Below, piece by piece: positions 45,803 to 54,202 of a DNA stretch of 64,000 nt. Origin of the DNA: Acidimicrobiia bacterium (GTDB lineage: Bacteria; Actinomycetota; Acidimicrobiia; Acidimicrobiales; CATQHL01); NCBI GenBank assembly GCA_009840735.1, contig VXNF01000058.1, positions 82,531 through 146,530 of the forward strand, read 5' to 3'. The translations under genes and the position numbers were made by a program. The notes under the pieces were generated by a model. The model did no database searches. It was not told where the DNA came from and saw only the letters and a program-made list of their open reading frames with translations. Position 1 is the stretch's first letter, and the number at the start of each line of letters is the position of its first letter.

Positions 45803-46217
45803 CCTGAGTGCTCGGCTCCATACGCTTAATGAGATCAGCGGTATCGCGAATGAATGTCGGCATGAGTGCCATCGCCGAGTCCACGATGTCCTGACTGTAC
45901 ATATGCGTTGTCTGGATGAGCGTACTCGAATAGTCCTGCCAGCGTTGACCTCCGTCGCCGAGTAAGTGGTTCTCGGCTGCGAGGCGGAGGACGGGTCTAG
46001 GACTGTTGGGAATATCGGGGAGCCGCAATTCGACGTGCAAGTAGCGGCGAACCACCTTCCAAGCCATGTCGTAGCAGATCTCGAATCGCTGGATCACAGA
46101 TTCCATTATCCCCTCGCGATCCAAGCGGGGAACATCCGGTTGCTGCTGGAGCAGGTTATCGTGCTGTTCCTCAAGGTTTTGCAGCACCGTTCGGAGGGTC
46201 GTTAGGTCGACTGACAT
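45795..46217 (-). CDS. HEPN protein (HI0074-like), catalytic Arg lost
   Basis: 140 aa starting MSVDLTTLRTVLQ (TTG at 46223 is an alternative start). All-helical substrate-binding/HEPN family with FEICYDMAWKVVRRYL. Where active HEPN toxins have RxxxxHxY this reads L100-IQTT-H105-M-Y107, so the Arg is replaced by Leu and RNase activity is doubtful. Same length as the neighbouring HEPN protein encoded at 46302-46724 and with the same LTTLR opening, so a tandem duplicate. Confidence 0.8.
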   Translation of the reverse strand: MSVDLTTLRTVLQNLEEQHDNLLQQQPDVPRLDREGIMESVIQRFEICYDMAWKVVRRYLHVELRLPDIPNSPRPVLRLAAENHLLGDGGQRWQDYSSTLIQTTHMYSQDIVDSAMALMPTFIRDTADLIKRMEPSTQDD

Positions 46218-46301
46218 TTCCAATCACGGACCTCTGACAGTGCCCATTCTTTGCCAGTCACTGGTTGAGCATAGCACGACGTTGGATGAGCCTGAGTGAG
46301 G

Positions 46302-46724
46302 TCAATCATTCCGAGCCTCCAACTCGTCCAGCAGGCTGCGGGCGTCGTGCACGAATTCCCTGGCCGCACGGTAGACCGACGCGGCAATGTCGCTGTCGTA
46401 CATGTGGACCGTCTTGTTGCGCGCCTCGTGATGCGACATCCAGACGTCAACATCGGCGATCAGTCGGTTCTCTGTGGCGAGGCGGAAGAGTTGGCGCATC
46501 GTGACGCCGTCTGCGATGCCCGGCGTGACGTTTGTGTTCAGCCAGCGCTTCATCAGCTTCCAAGACAACTCGTACGTAATCTCAAATTGTTTGATCGCCC
46601 CGGCTTGCATCCCCTCCTGCAGGACAGCGTCGTAGTGCGCCATTCGCTCCTCGTCCGCAGTGACGGCAAGCGTTGCCGAGAGCGCGGTGAGCGAGTTCCG
46701 CAGGGTGGTCAACTCCAGCGGCAT
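46302..46724 (-). CDS. HEPN protein (HI0074-like), RX4HXY intact
   Basis: 140 aa. FEITYELSWKLMKRWL and the motif R102-NKTV-H107-M-Y109 are as in HEPN toxins of MNT/HEPN pairs, which cut RNA and are silenced by nucleotide transfer to the Tyr. Its only visible MNT partner is the domain fused to HsdS, one gene away. Overlaps the HicB-like gene by 16 nt. Confidence 0.82.
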   Translation of the reverse strand: MPLELTTLRNSLTALSATLAVTADEERMAHYDAVLQEGMQAGAIKQFEITYELSWKLMKRWLNTNVTPGIADGVTMRQLFRLATENRLIADVDVWMSHHEARNKTVHMYDSDIAASVYRAAREFVHDARSLLDELEARND

Positions 46725-46993
46725 GGATGCTCCTTCGGAGCGGCCGGGGCTGCGGCAGCGTCCACCACGGCGGCTCTTCGCGGCTCGGGGATCGGCTCGC
46801 CGTGTTCCCGCATGCTCTCGATGTGGAAGCTGATGGCCTCGCGAATCTCCTCCAGTACGTGCTCGCGGCTGTCGGCGGTGGCCACGCAGCCGGGTAGATC
46901 GGGCACCCAGGCGGCATAGTTCCGCGGTGACCGCTCGATGGCGACGGTGTACTCCACGGGCTGCTGCAACTCCTCTGAGGTGGCCTGTGTCAT
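46709..46993 (-). CDS. HicB-like antitoxin without HicA
   Basis: 94 aa. YTVAIERSPRNYAAWVPDLP then GCVATADSREHVLEEIREAI is the partial-RNase-H fold of HicB. No HicA (short dsRBD-like toxin) lies on either side: the neighbours are hsdM (10 nt gap) and a HEPN gene. It lacks the C-terminal HTH/RHH of regulatory HicBs. Probably an orphan or a protein reused within this operon. Confidence 0.75.
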   Translation of the reverse strand: MTQATSEELQQPVEYTVAIERSPRNYAAWVPDLPGCVATADSREHVLEEIREAISFHIESMREHGEPIPEPRRAAVVDAAAAPAAPKEHPCRWS

Positions 46994-47003
46994 GGTAGTG
47001 CCG

Positions 47004-48584
47004 TCATCGGTCGGGGTTGGCGGACGCCGGGCCGAAGCCGAGCTTCTTGAGGTTCTCCTCGATCTGGGCGTCGAGGCGGTTGGCCTCGGCCTGCTGTTGG
47101 CGCCATTGGGCGCTGAGGCGAGCCATCTTGTCGGCGAAGGGTTCGCCGACGTCGGGGGTGGGTTCGGCGCCGACGTAGCGGCCGGGGGTGAGCACATGGC
47201 CGTGGCGCCGCACCTCCGCGAGGTCGGCAGACTTGCAGAAGCCCGGAACGTCGCTGTAGGCGTCGGAACTGTCCGCACTGCGCCAGGTGTGGTAGGTGTC
47301 GGCGATGCGGGCGATGTCCTCGTCGGTCAGCTCTCGGTGCGTGCGGTCCACCATCTCGCCCAGGCGGCGGGCGTCGATGAACAGGACCTCGCCGCGGCGG
47401 TCCCGCAACCCGCCGGCCGGCGAGCGGTCCCGCGCCAAGAACCACAGGCAGGCCGGTATCTGCGTGGAGTAGAAGAGCTGGCCGGGCAGCGCCACCATGC
47501 AGTCGACCAGGTCCGCCTCCACCAGGCGCTCACGGATCTCACCCTCGTTCGAGCGGGTGGAGGACATCGAGCCGTTAGCCAGCACGATTCCCGCTGTGCC
47601 CCGCGGGGAAAGGTGATGCACCATGTGCTGCACCCAGGCGAAATTGGCGTTGCCGGGCGGCGGGACGCCGTGTTGCCAGCGCTGATCGTCGGCCAGTCGC
47701 TCACCGCCCCAGTCCGAGACGTTGAACGGGGGGTTGGCGAGGATGTAGTCGGCCCGCAGGTCGGGGTGGCGGTCGTTGTGGAAGCTGTCCCCGTGGGCGA
47801 TCTGGCCCTCAATGCCCCGGATCGCCAGGTTCATCCTTGCCAGCCGCCAAGTGGTGTAGTTGGACTCCTGGCCCCAGATCGAGATCGGGGCGGCGGCGCC
47901 CCCGGAGTTGCCGTTGCCCGAGGTGTGCGCACGAATGAACTCGAGGGATTGGACGAACATCCCCGATGATCCGCAGCACGGGTCATAGACGCGCCCCTCG
48001 TAGGGCTCCAGCATCTCCACCAGCAGCCGCACCACGCAGCGCGGCGTGTAGAACTCGCCGCCGCGCTTGCCCTCAGCGCCGGCGAAGCCGGAGAGGAAGT
48101 ACTCATAGACGCGCCCGAGAATGTCCCGCGAGCGGGCCTCGGCGTCGCCCACGGTGATGTTGCCGATCACGTCGATCAGCCGTCCCAGCCGCTGCTTGTC
48201 GAGAGCCGGCAGCCCGTAGATCTTCGGCAGCACATCGTTGAGTGCGGGGTTCGCCTCCTCGACAGCCTCCATGGCGTCGTCCACGGCTTGGCCGACGGTC
48301 GGCTGGCGGGCTTGAGCCTGCAAGCGTTCCCAGCGCGCCTGGCGCGGCACCCAGAGGATGTTGCGGGCGCGGTACTCGTCGGGGTGTTCCGGGTCGGCGC
48401 TCTCGTCGATCTCGGCGGTGAGTTGGGCGCGGGTCTCCTCGAAGGCATCCGAGACGTACTTCAGGAAGATGAGTCCGAGCACGACGTGCTTGTACTCCGC
48501 CGCGTCCATGTTGCCGCGCAGCGCGTCGGCCATCTCCCAGAGCTCGGCCTCGTAGCCGACGGTGGCGCTGTTCGTGGTGCTCAT
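47004..48584 (-). CDS. hsdM: Type I DNA methyltransferase subunit M
   Basis: 526 aa. The N-terminal helical domain ([20 protein letters not shown]) is followed by the N6-adenine methyltransferase core with SAM motif [10 protein letters not shown] near residue 200 and catalytic NPPF near 283. Intact. With HsdS it can form an M2S modification complex even though hsdR at the far end of the array is dead. Confidence 0.93.
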   Translation of the reverse strand: MSTTNSATVGYEAELWEMADALRGNMDAAEYKHVVLGLIFLKYVSDAFEETRAQLTAEIDESADPEHPDEYRARNILWVPRQARWERLQAQARQPTVGQAVDDAMEAVEEANPALNDVLPKIYGLPALDKQRLGRLIDVIGNITVGDAEARSRDILGRVYEYFLSGFAGAEGKRGGEFYTPRCVVRLLVEMLEPYEGRVYDPCCGSSGMFVQSLEFIRAHTSGNGNSGGAAAPISIWGQESNYTTWRLARMNLAIRGIEGQIAHGDSFHNDRHPDLRADYILANPPFNVSDWGGERLADDQRWQHGVPPPGNANFAWVQHMVHHLSPRGTAGIVLANGSMSSTRSNEGEIRERLVEADLVDCMVALPGQLFYSTQIPACLWFLARDRSPAGGLRDRRGEVLFIDARRLGEMVDRTHRELTDEDIARIADTYHTWRSADSSDAYSDVPGFCKSADLAEVRRHGHVLTPGRYVGAEPTPDVGEPFADKMARLSAQWRQQQAEANRLDAQIEENLKKLGFGPASANPDR

Positions 48585-48695
48585 CGACGCGTCCGCCTCA
48601 GGCCGTTGCCCGCTCCGCCACCCGCTCAGGCTATCCCCACAGCCCCCGCCGACGGCCCACCGCCCGCCTCCGGGCGCGAGGCGCCGGCTCGCCGC

Positions 48696-50210
48696 TCAGG
48701 GCAGTTCGAGCCGGACACCGCCGAGCTGGGCATCGTCGGGGTCGTGGAGCGCGTTGGTGGCTTCCAGCTGGCCTTCAGTGGCGGCAGGGTCTTCCCAAGG
48801 CATCGCCGCGGTCCAGCGCCAAGCGAAGCCCATCACCCTCACGAGGGCGGACACGTCGGCACCGCCGGCGAGGGAGGTGCGCCGTAGACCGGCGACATAC
48901 TCATTCCGGTAGACGCTGGGAATGACGATCCGGGCAGCGTCGCTGGCGGAGAGTTCAGCGTTCATCATGACCCGTGCGACACGCCCGTTGCCGTCGGTGA
49001 AGGGGTGAACCTCAGCGACCACCACCATCACGTACATCGCTCGCCGGAACCCGGCGGGAACCGAAGCCGCCAGCTCGAAGCCCCGCCGCAGCGTGCCTTC
49101 GGCGAGTTCAGGGTCGACGAACAGGTATGCGCCGACCTGGTTGGGGGCCTTTTTCCACTGGCCAGGACCCATCTCTGGGCGACCCGCCATGATCATGCGG
49201 TGGCGCTCGCAAAGGTGGTCCAGCAGTTCCTCTGGGTCGGTGTAGGTGGCCCTGCGGCCGACGATGTCGGCGACGCAACGGTAGGTGCCCAGAATGTCGT
49301 GGCCGTCGGCCGGCCGGGAGGCCGGGAGCCGTTGTGTGTCGATGATCCGCCGGGCTTCGGCGACGCTGAACACTGTGCCTTCGATGTAGTTGGAGAAATA
49401 GCTCTCGAAGAAGGGGAGTCCCTCGGCCTCCGGTCCGGCGGGGAGCCAATCCGGCACGTCTGGATCCTGGTACTCAGCCAGGCCTCGGGCCAGTCGGTTG
49501 AACATCTCGACGCGGCCATGGTCCCAGGCCCGCCCGGCGGCGAACGCCTGCAGCAGGCGGCCAGCGCCGGGGCGAGGCGGCACGCGGCCTGCCAGTTGCT
49601 CGAACAGGCGGTTCAGGCGTTCGACCCGTTCGGCTGCTCCTGTCGCATCTGCCAGAGCAATCGCTTCGCCGCGCAGCCGAGCCGTGCGCTCGGGGCCCCA
49701 CACGATGGCTTTGCGAGCCAGCCAGTCCTCCAGTTCCTCCAGCGATAGGGTCCGCGAGATTCGCCCTCCCCGTCCTCGGGAGATCGCCAGGTTGTCCACC
49801 AATGTGCGAGCGGGGCTCGACATCCGCAGCCCGCTTGGCCAGGGCAGGTCCTCGAACGGTTCGCCGAGCGGTCCGCCGGGGCGGATCCGTATCTCCATTC
49901 CGGGCAGGCGCACGACTTTGCGGGTCCCTCGGGACGCGACGAACAGGGCGCCTTCGGTCACACTGCCGTTCTGTGCCGCGGAACGGTCCGTGATGACGGC
50001 GCCGGGGAGTATGCGGCCCACAATCTGCCAGCGGTTGGTCACCACGAGCTCATCCGGATCGCTGAGGAGATCGGCACTGTAGAGCCTGGGCGCCAGCCGG
50101 CGAATCCGGCCGCTGGCCACCGCCCGTCCCAGGGTGTCCCGCGATGCCACATTGTCGAAGAACACGGTGCGCGCCTCGGTTGGCCAAGGCGTTGAGACCG
50201 TTCGTGCCAT
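48696..50210 (-). CDS. Fic protein with N-terminal AbiEi-like winged-helix region
   Basis: 504 aa. The first 150 residues (TLGRAVASGRIRRLAPRLYS and onward) look like an AbiEi-type antitoxin/regulator domain. The C-terminal Fic domain has VHPFTDGNGRVAR (near residues 400-412). FFESYFSNYIEGT near residue 275 contains SxxxEG, the auto-inhibitory glutamate motif of class II Fic proteins. So regulator, inhibitor and AMP-transferase are in one chain. First gene of the minus-strand array, 111 nt before hsdM. Confidence 0.82.
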   Translation of the reverse strand: MARTVSTPWPTEARTVFFDNVASRDTLGRAVASGRIRRLAPRLYSADLLSDPDELVVTNRWQIVGRILPGAVITDRSAAQNGSVTEGALFVASRGTRKVVRLPGMEIRIRPGGPLGEPFEDLPWPSGLRMSSPARTLVDNLAISRGRGGRISRTLSLEELEDWLARKAIVWGPERTARLRGEAIALADATGAAERVERLNRLFEQLAGRVPPRPGAGRLLQAFAAGRAWDHGRVEMFNRLARGLAEYQDPDVPDWLPAGPEAEGLPFFESYFSNYIEGTVFSVAEARRIIDTQRLPASRPADGHDILGTYRCVADIVGRRATYTDPEELLDHLCERHRMIMAGRPEMGPGQWKKAPNQVGAYLFVDPELAEGTLRRGFELAASVPAGFRRAMYVMVVVAEVHPFTDGNGRVARVMMNAELSASDAARIVIPSVYRNEYVAGLRRTSLAGGADVSALVRVMGFAWRWTAAMPWEDPAATEGQLEATNALHDPDDAQLGGVRLELP

Positions 50211-50216
50211 ATTCCG

Positions 50217-50222
50217 ACACTA
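50217..50222 (-). promoter_or_regulatory. -10 box of the large fic gene, likely leaderless
   Basis: Read on the minus strand, TAGTGT lies 6 nt before the ATG at 50210 with no Shine-Dalgarno. It matches the leaderless pattern of the backbone genes. Confidence 0.45.
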
Positions 50223-50229
50223 ACGGCCC

Positions 50230-50464
50230 GAGAACACAATAACAAGGCACTATAGCGACGAATAGGATCACGATATCCGCCAACATCGGACAGAGAGCCC
50301 AATTATCCGGCATACAAGCCGCAAATGCGCATGGACCGAATCAATCTCCCCGGCTGTCGAGATTGGCGAACACTGGGCAATCCCGCCGGCTGGCCATCAA
50401 GAATCCCCGCCGCGTGCTCTTGAAATCCCGGTAGGCGATAGCTAATATTCACGGTAGCTAACAT
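50230..50464. promoter_or_regulatory. Divergent intergenic region between fic and the DUF4143 ATPase gene
   Basis: No gene is seen here. 50230-50251 repeats, with 3 mismatches, a 22-nt sequence at 8495-8516. Near the ATPase gene, TAGCTAATAT (50439-50448) and TAGCTAACAT (50455-50464) form a direct repeat with 16-nt period overlapping the presumed promoter, a candidate operator. Confidence 0.4.
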
Positions 50465-50485
50465 CAGAATTTTCCGGGAGAGAGC

Positions 50486-51748
50486 GTGACGGAGTTGATC
50501 GGGCGACGGCTCGAGGCGGTGGCGCGTACACGCATGGCCGAAGCGCCGGTCGTGCTGCTGCAAGGCCCGCGCTCGGTCGGTAAGTCGACGCTGCTGAGGT
50601 TGCTCGCAGGCGCCTACGGGCAGCCTGTCGTGGACTTGGACGATCCGGCCGTTCGGGCGGCGGCGACCGACGACCCGGCCCTGTTCGCCTCGGCGCCGCC
50701 GCCGGTGCTCATCGACGAGTACCAGCACGCCCCTGAACTGCTGGCGGCGATCAAGGCTGAGTTGAACCGCGACGGCTCCCCGGGGAGGTTCGTGCTCACC
50801 GGTTCGGTGCGTTTCGATTCGCTTCCTCTGGTGGCGGAGTCTCTGACCGGCCGGTTGCACCGCCTCGAGATACACCCTTTGTCGCAGGGCGAGATCGACT
50901 CGCGGCGCGAGAATCTGATCGAGACCCTGCTGCGCGACCCTCATGAGGCCATCTCATCGGAGGCGTCGACCACCACGCGGGCGGGCTACGTGGAGCGCAT
51001 CACCCGCGGCGGGTTCCCGATGGCGCTCGCACGTTCTGGCGCCGCACGAGACCGCTGGTTCGACGACTACTTGGCGCTTTGCCTCGAGCGCGACCTGATC
51101 GACCCGGGCCGGACCCGCCGACCAGCCGAGTTGGGTCCGTTGATGTCGCGGTTGGCCATGCAGACGGCGCAGGTGCTCAACGTCAGCGCGGCAGGCGCCG
51201 ACGTGGGGCTCTCCGCCAGCACGGCGACCGCGCTCGTGGACCTGCTGGAAGCGGCGTTCCTGGTGCGGAGGCTGCCCGCGTGGGGCAAGACGCTGCGCGC
51301 CGCCACCGCCTCCCGCCCGAAGGTGCATGTCGTCGACTCCGCTCTGGCCGCCCGACTCCTGCGGCTGCCTCCCGAACGGCTCGCCGCACCGGAACCGACC
51401 GTGCTCGCGCAGCTCGGGCACCTGCTGGAGAGCTTCGTGGTGGGCGAGATCCTGAAGCAGGCCTCTTGGATGGAGTATCCGCCGCACGTCGGTCATTGGC
51501 GCACGCACGACGGCGCTGAGGTCGACGTGATTATCGAGGACGGCCGCGACGGCTCGGTGGTCGGAGTCGAAGTGAAGGCCGGAAGCAGGGTGCACCCACG
51601 CGACCGGCGCGGCTTGCGGAGGCTTCGCGACCTGCTGGGCGAACGATTCCGCGGCGGCGTCGTGTTTCACACCGGCGCACACTGCATCCGCTACAACGAC
51701 GAGCGAATCGTCGCCCTACCCGTCGACCGCCTCTGGGCCGAGACCTGA
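50486..51748 (+). CDS. DUF4143 family AAA ATPase
   Basis: 420 aa. Walker A GPRSVGKST (residues 28-36), Walker B-like VLIDEYQHAPE, sensor LTGSVRF and the C-terminal DUF4143 region with a restriction-fold-like EVDVIIED...VVGVEVKAG stretch. Common in accessory DNA; function unproven, possibly a toxin or defence ATPase. GTG start after GGGAGAGAG. It is transcribed opposite to the main array. Confidence 0.85.
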   Translation: MTELIGRRLEAVARTRMAEAPVVLLQGPRSVGKSTLLRLLAGAYGQPVVDLDDPAVRAAATDDPALFASAPPPVLIDEYQHAPELLAAIKAELNRDGSPGRFVLTGSVRFDSLPLVAESLTGRLHRLEIHPLSQGEIDSRRENLIETLLRDPHEAISSEASTTTRAGYVERITRGGFPMALARSGAARDRWFDDYLALCLERDLIDPGRTRRPAELGPLMSRLAMQTAQVLNVSAAGADVGLSASTATALVDLLEAAFLVRRLPAWGKTLRAATASRPKVHVVDSALAARLLRLPPERLAAPEPTVLAQLGHLLESFVVGEILKQASWMEYPPHVGHWRTHDGAEVDVIIEDGRDGSVVGVEVKAGSRVHPRDRRGLRRLRDLLGERFRGGVVFHTGAHCIRYNDERIVALPVDRLWAET

Positions 51749-51791
51749 TCGACAGTCGCCGCCGTCCGGGCGACGGAGAGAGGTGGTCCGG

Positions 51792-51797
51792 CATACT
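51792..51797 (+). promoter_or_regulatory. -10 box of the SURF1 gene, likely leaderless
   Basis: CATACT lies 7 nt before the ATG; no ribosome binding site lies between. Confidence 0.4.
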
Positions 51798-51804
51798 CAC
51801 GGGC

Positions 51805-52569
51805 ATGCGGCGGTTTCTGCGGCCCTGGTGGGTGGTGTCGCATGTGCTGGTGCTGGCGCTCATCGTGGTGATGCTCAACCTGGGGTTCTGGCAGCTGCGG
51901 CGGCTGGAGGAGCGGCGCGATCTGAACACCCTGCAGGCCGAGCGCACCGCGGAGGAAGCCGTGGTGCCCGGTGAGCTGGTCGCCGCGGCTGCCGCCGGCG
52001 GCGTGGAGGTTGTCGAGTACCGGGTGGTGGAAGTGACCGGGCGCTACCGCGCCGCCGATGAGGTGGCGGTGCGCAACCGGACGTTCGGCGGCCTGCCCGG
52101 CGTGTGGCTGTTGACCCCGCTGGCGCTGGCTGAGGGTCCCGCCGTCGTCGTGAACCGGGGTTGGGTGCCGCAGTCGGGAAGCGACCCGGCGGGCCGGCCG
52201 CCTTCGCCGGTGCCCGACGGCGAAGTGACCGTCCGGGGCCATGTGCGCCTCAGCCAGCAGCGGACGGGCCTCGGCGTGGCCGATCCGGCCCGCGGCCGAC
52301 TGGCGAGCCTGGCGCGGCCCGACATCGACCGGTACGCCGCCCAACTGGACTACCCCGTGTACCCCTTCTACCTGCAGCTGACCGGCCAGGACCCGCCACC
52401 GGGCGACTATCCGGTGATGGTGGCGCTGCCGGCGCCCGGCGACGGCCCGCACCTGGGCTACGCGGTCCAGTGGTTCATCTTCACTGCCATCGCCGTTGTG
52501 GGGTACCCGCTGGTGCTGCGCCAGGTCTCGCGCCGCCCCGACCGACCCGACCGCCCCGACGCGCTGTGA
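51805..52569 (+). CDS. SURF1 family protein
   Basis: 254 aa. The N-terminal helix (VVSHVLVLALIVVMLNLGFW) runs into QLRRLEERR, the SURF1 signature. A central periplasmic domain (VVVNRGWVP) and a C-terminal helix (WFIFTAIAVVGYPLVL) complete the two-helix topology. SURF1 helps insert heme a into cytochrome c oxidase. First backbone gene after the island. Confidence 0.9.
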   Translation: MRRFLRPWWVVSHVLVLALIVVMLNLGFWQLRRLEERRDLNTLQAERTAEEAVVPGELVAAAAAGGVEVVEYRVVEVTGRYRAADEVAVRNRTFGGLPGVWLLTPLALAEGPAVVVNRGWVPQSGSDPAGRPPSPVPDGEVTVRGHVRLSQQRTGLGVADPARGRLASLARPDIDRYAAQLDYPVYPFYLQLTGQDPPPGDYPVMVALPAPGDGPHLGYAVQWFIFTAIAVVGYPLVLRQVSRRPDRPDRPDAL

Positions 52570-52759
52570 CGGCGGCGCACGAGATCGCCGTCGGCAGTAT
52601 CGGCACGATTGCGGCGGCTCGGATCCTGCCGCGGAGCGGCTCGGCGCCGTTCCGGGTTCGGGACCGGCGGTTGGTACCCTTGGCGAGGATCGAGCCGCGA
52701 CCGCACGGCGAATTCGGCGCAGAATTCGGCTCGGCGCTAGTCCAGCGAGGGAGGCCCCG

Positions 52760-54166
52760 ATGACGACCAGCATGCCGGACGCAGATGTTCTGGATGCCAC
52801 GCTGCGGGCCGCTCTGCGCAGCGGCGGCGACTTCGCTGAGGTGTTCGTCGAGGATCGGCGCGGCTTCCGCGCCAGCTTCGACGACGGACGGGTCGAGGAA
52901 CCAGTCTCGGGCAGGTCGAGGGGTGCGGGGATCCGGGTGCGTGCCGGGGCGTCAGTCGGCTTCGCCCACACCACCGACCTGTCGCCAACCGGCCTGCGCG
53001 ACGCCGCCGAGGTGGCCGCGTCCGCAGCCCGCGCCGGAGGCGTGCAACCGCCGGGAGTTCCGCTGAGCCGCCGCGACGTCCCGGCGCCCAACGAGGTCGT
53101 CGCCGCTCCGGACAACGTGGCGAAGGACCGCAAGGTGGGCTTGCTGCGCGTCGCTGAGGAGGCGGCGCGAGCGGAGGGGTCCGCCGTCTTCCAAGTGGCC
53201 TGCACCTACGGCGACAGCCGGCGGCGGATCCTCGTGGCCAACAGCGACGGCCTGCTGTCCGGCGACGAGCAGGTGAAGACCTTCTTCTCGGTGTCGGCGG
53301 ACGCGGTGGGCGACGGCGGCAAGCAGAGCGGCCGGGAGACCGTCGGACACACCGCGGGGTTCGAGCTGTTCGACACCGTCGACGTCACCGACCTGGCGCG
53401 CACGGCCGCCCGGCGAGCGCTGCGCAAGCTCGAGGCGGTGCCGGCGCCTAGCGGCACGATGCCGGTCGTCATCGGACCTGGGGGAGGAGGCGTGCTCTTC
53501 CATGAGGCATGCGGGCACGGGCTGGAGGCCGACCACATCCACAAGGACGTGTCGGTCTTCACGGGGCGGGTCGGCGAGCAAGTGGCCAACCCCATGGTCA
53601 CCCTCATCGACGACGGCACGATGCCCCGCGAGTGGGGCTGCTACGCCATCGACGACGAGGGACGCCCCGCGCAGCGCAACGTGCTGATCGCTGACGGCGT
53701 GCTCGTGGACTACATGTGGGATCGGCTGCGAGCCGACCGCGACGGGCGGGACGCCTCCTCGGGCAACGGGCGTCGCCAGAGCTACCAGCATCTGCCGATG
53801 GTGCGCATGACCAACACCTACATCGCCAACGGCGACAGCCACCCCGACGACATCGTGGCCGACACCCCCCACGGGGTCTACGTGGCGCACCTCGGAGGGG
53901 GACAGGTGAACACCGCCACCGGCGACTTCGTGTTCGGCATGACCGAGGCCTACCTCATCGAGGACGGACGCCTGACGGCGCCCATCCGCGACGGCAACCT
54001 CATCGGCAACGGCCCGGAAGTGCTGCTGCTCATCGACGCCTTAGGCAACGACTTCGCCATGGGGTCGCCGGGCACCTGCGGCAAGGACGGCCAGGGCGTG
54101 CCTGTCGGCGACGGCACACCGACACTCCGCGTCCAGCGCCTCACCGTGGGGGGCACCGCTGCCTGA
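52760..54166 (+). CDS. tldD: Metalloprotease TldD
   Basis: 468 aa. The zinc site HExxxH (HEACGH, near residue 248) is present, with GGGVLFHEACGHGLEADH typical of TldD. TldD/TldE heterodimers degrade unfolded peptides and process microcin-like peptides. ATG at 52760 after GAGGGAGG; the 88 codons open upstream look non-coding. The 190-nt gap before it holds nothing I recognise. Confidence 0.92.
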   Translation: MTTSMPDADVLDATLRAALRSGGDFAEVFVEDRRGFRASFDDGRVEEPVSGRSRGAGIRVRAGASVGFAHTTDLSPTGLRDAAEVAASAARAGGVQPPGVPLSRRDVPAPNEVVAAPDNVAKDRKVGLLRVAEEAARAEGSAVFQVACTYGDSRRRILVANSDGLLSGDEQVKTFFSVSADAVGDGGKQSGRETVGHTAGFELFDTVDVTDLARTAARRALRKLEAVPAPSGTMPVVIGPGGGGVLFHEACGHGLEADHIHKDVSVFTGRVGEQVANPMVTLIDDGTMPREWGCYAIDDEGRPAQRNVLIADGVLVDYMWDRLRADRDGRDASSGNGRRQSYQHLPMVRMTNTYIANGDSHPDDIVADTPHGVYVAHLGGGQVNTATGDFVFGMTEAYLIEDGRLTAPIRDGNLIGNGPEVLLLIDALGNDFAMGSPGTCGKDGQGVPVGDGTPTLRVQRLTVGGTAA

Positions 54167-54202
54167 GACAGCCGAGCGCCGCGACCGCCACCGGGCATCG
54201 CC

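Noticed and set aside
51691-53205. 504-codon minus-strand frame opposite SURF1 and TldD
   Set aside because: Antisense to two recognised proteins with no independent support.
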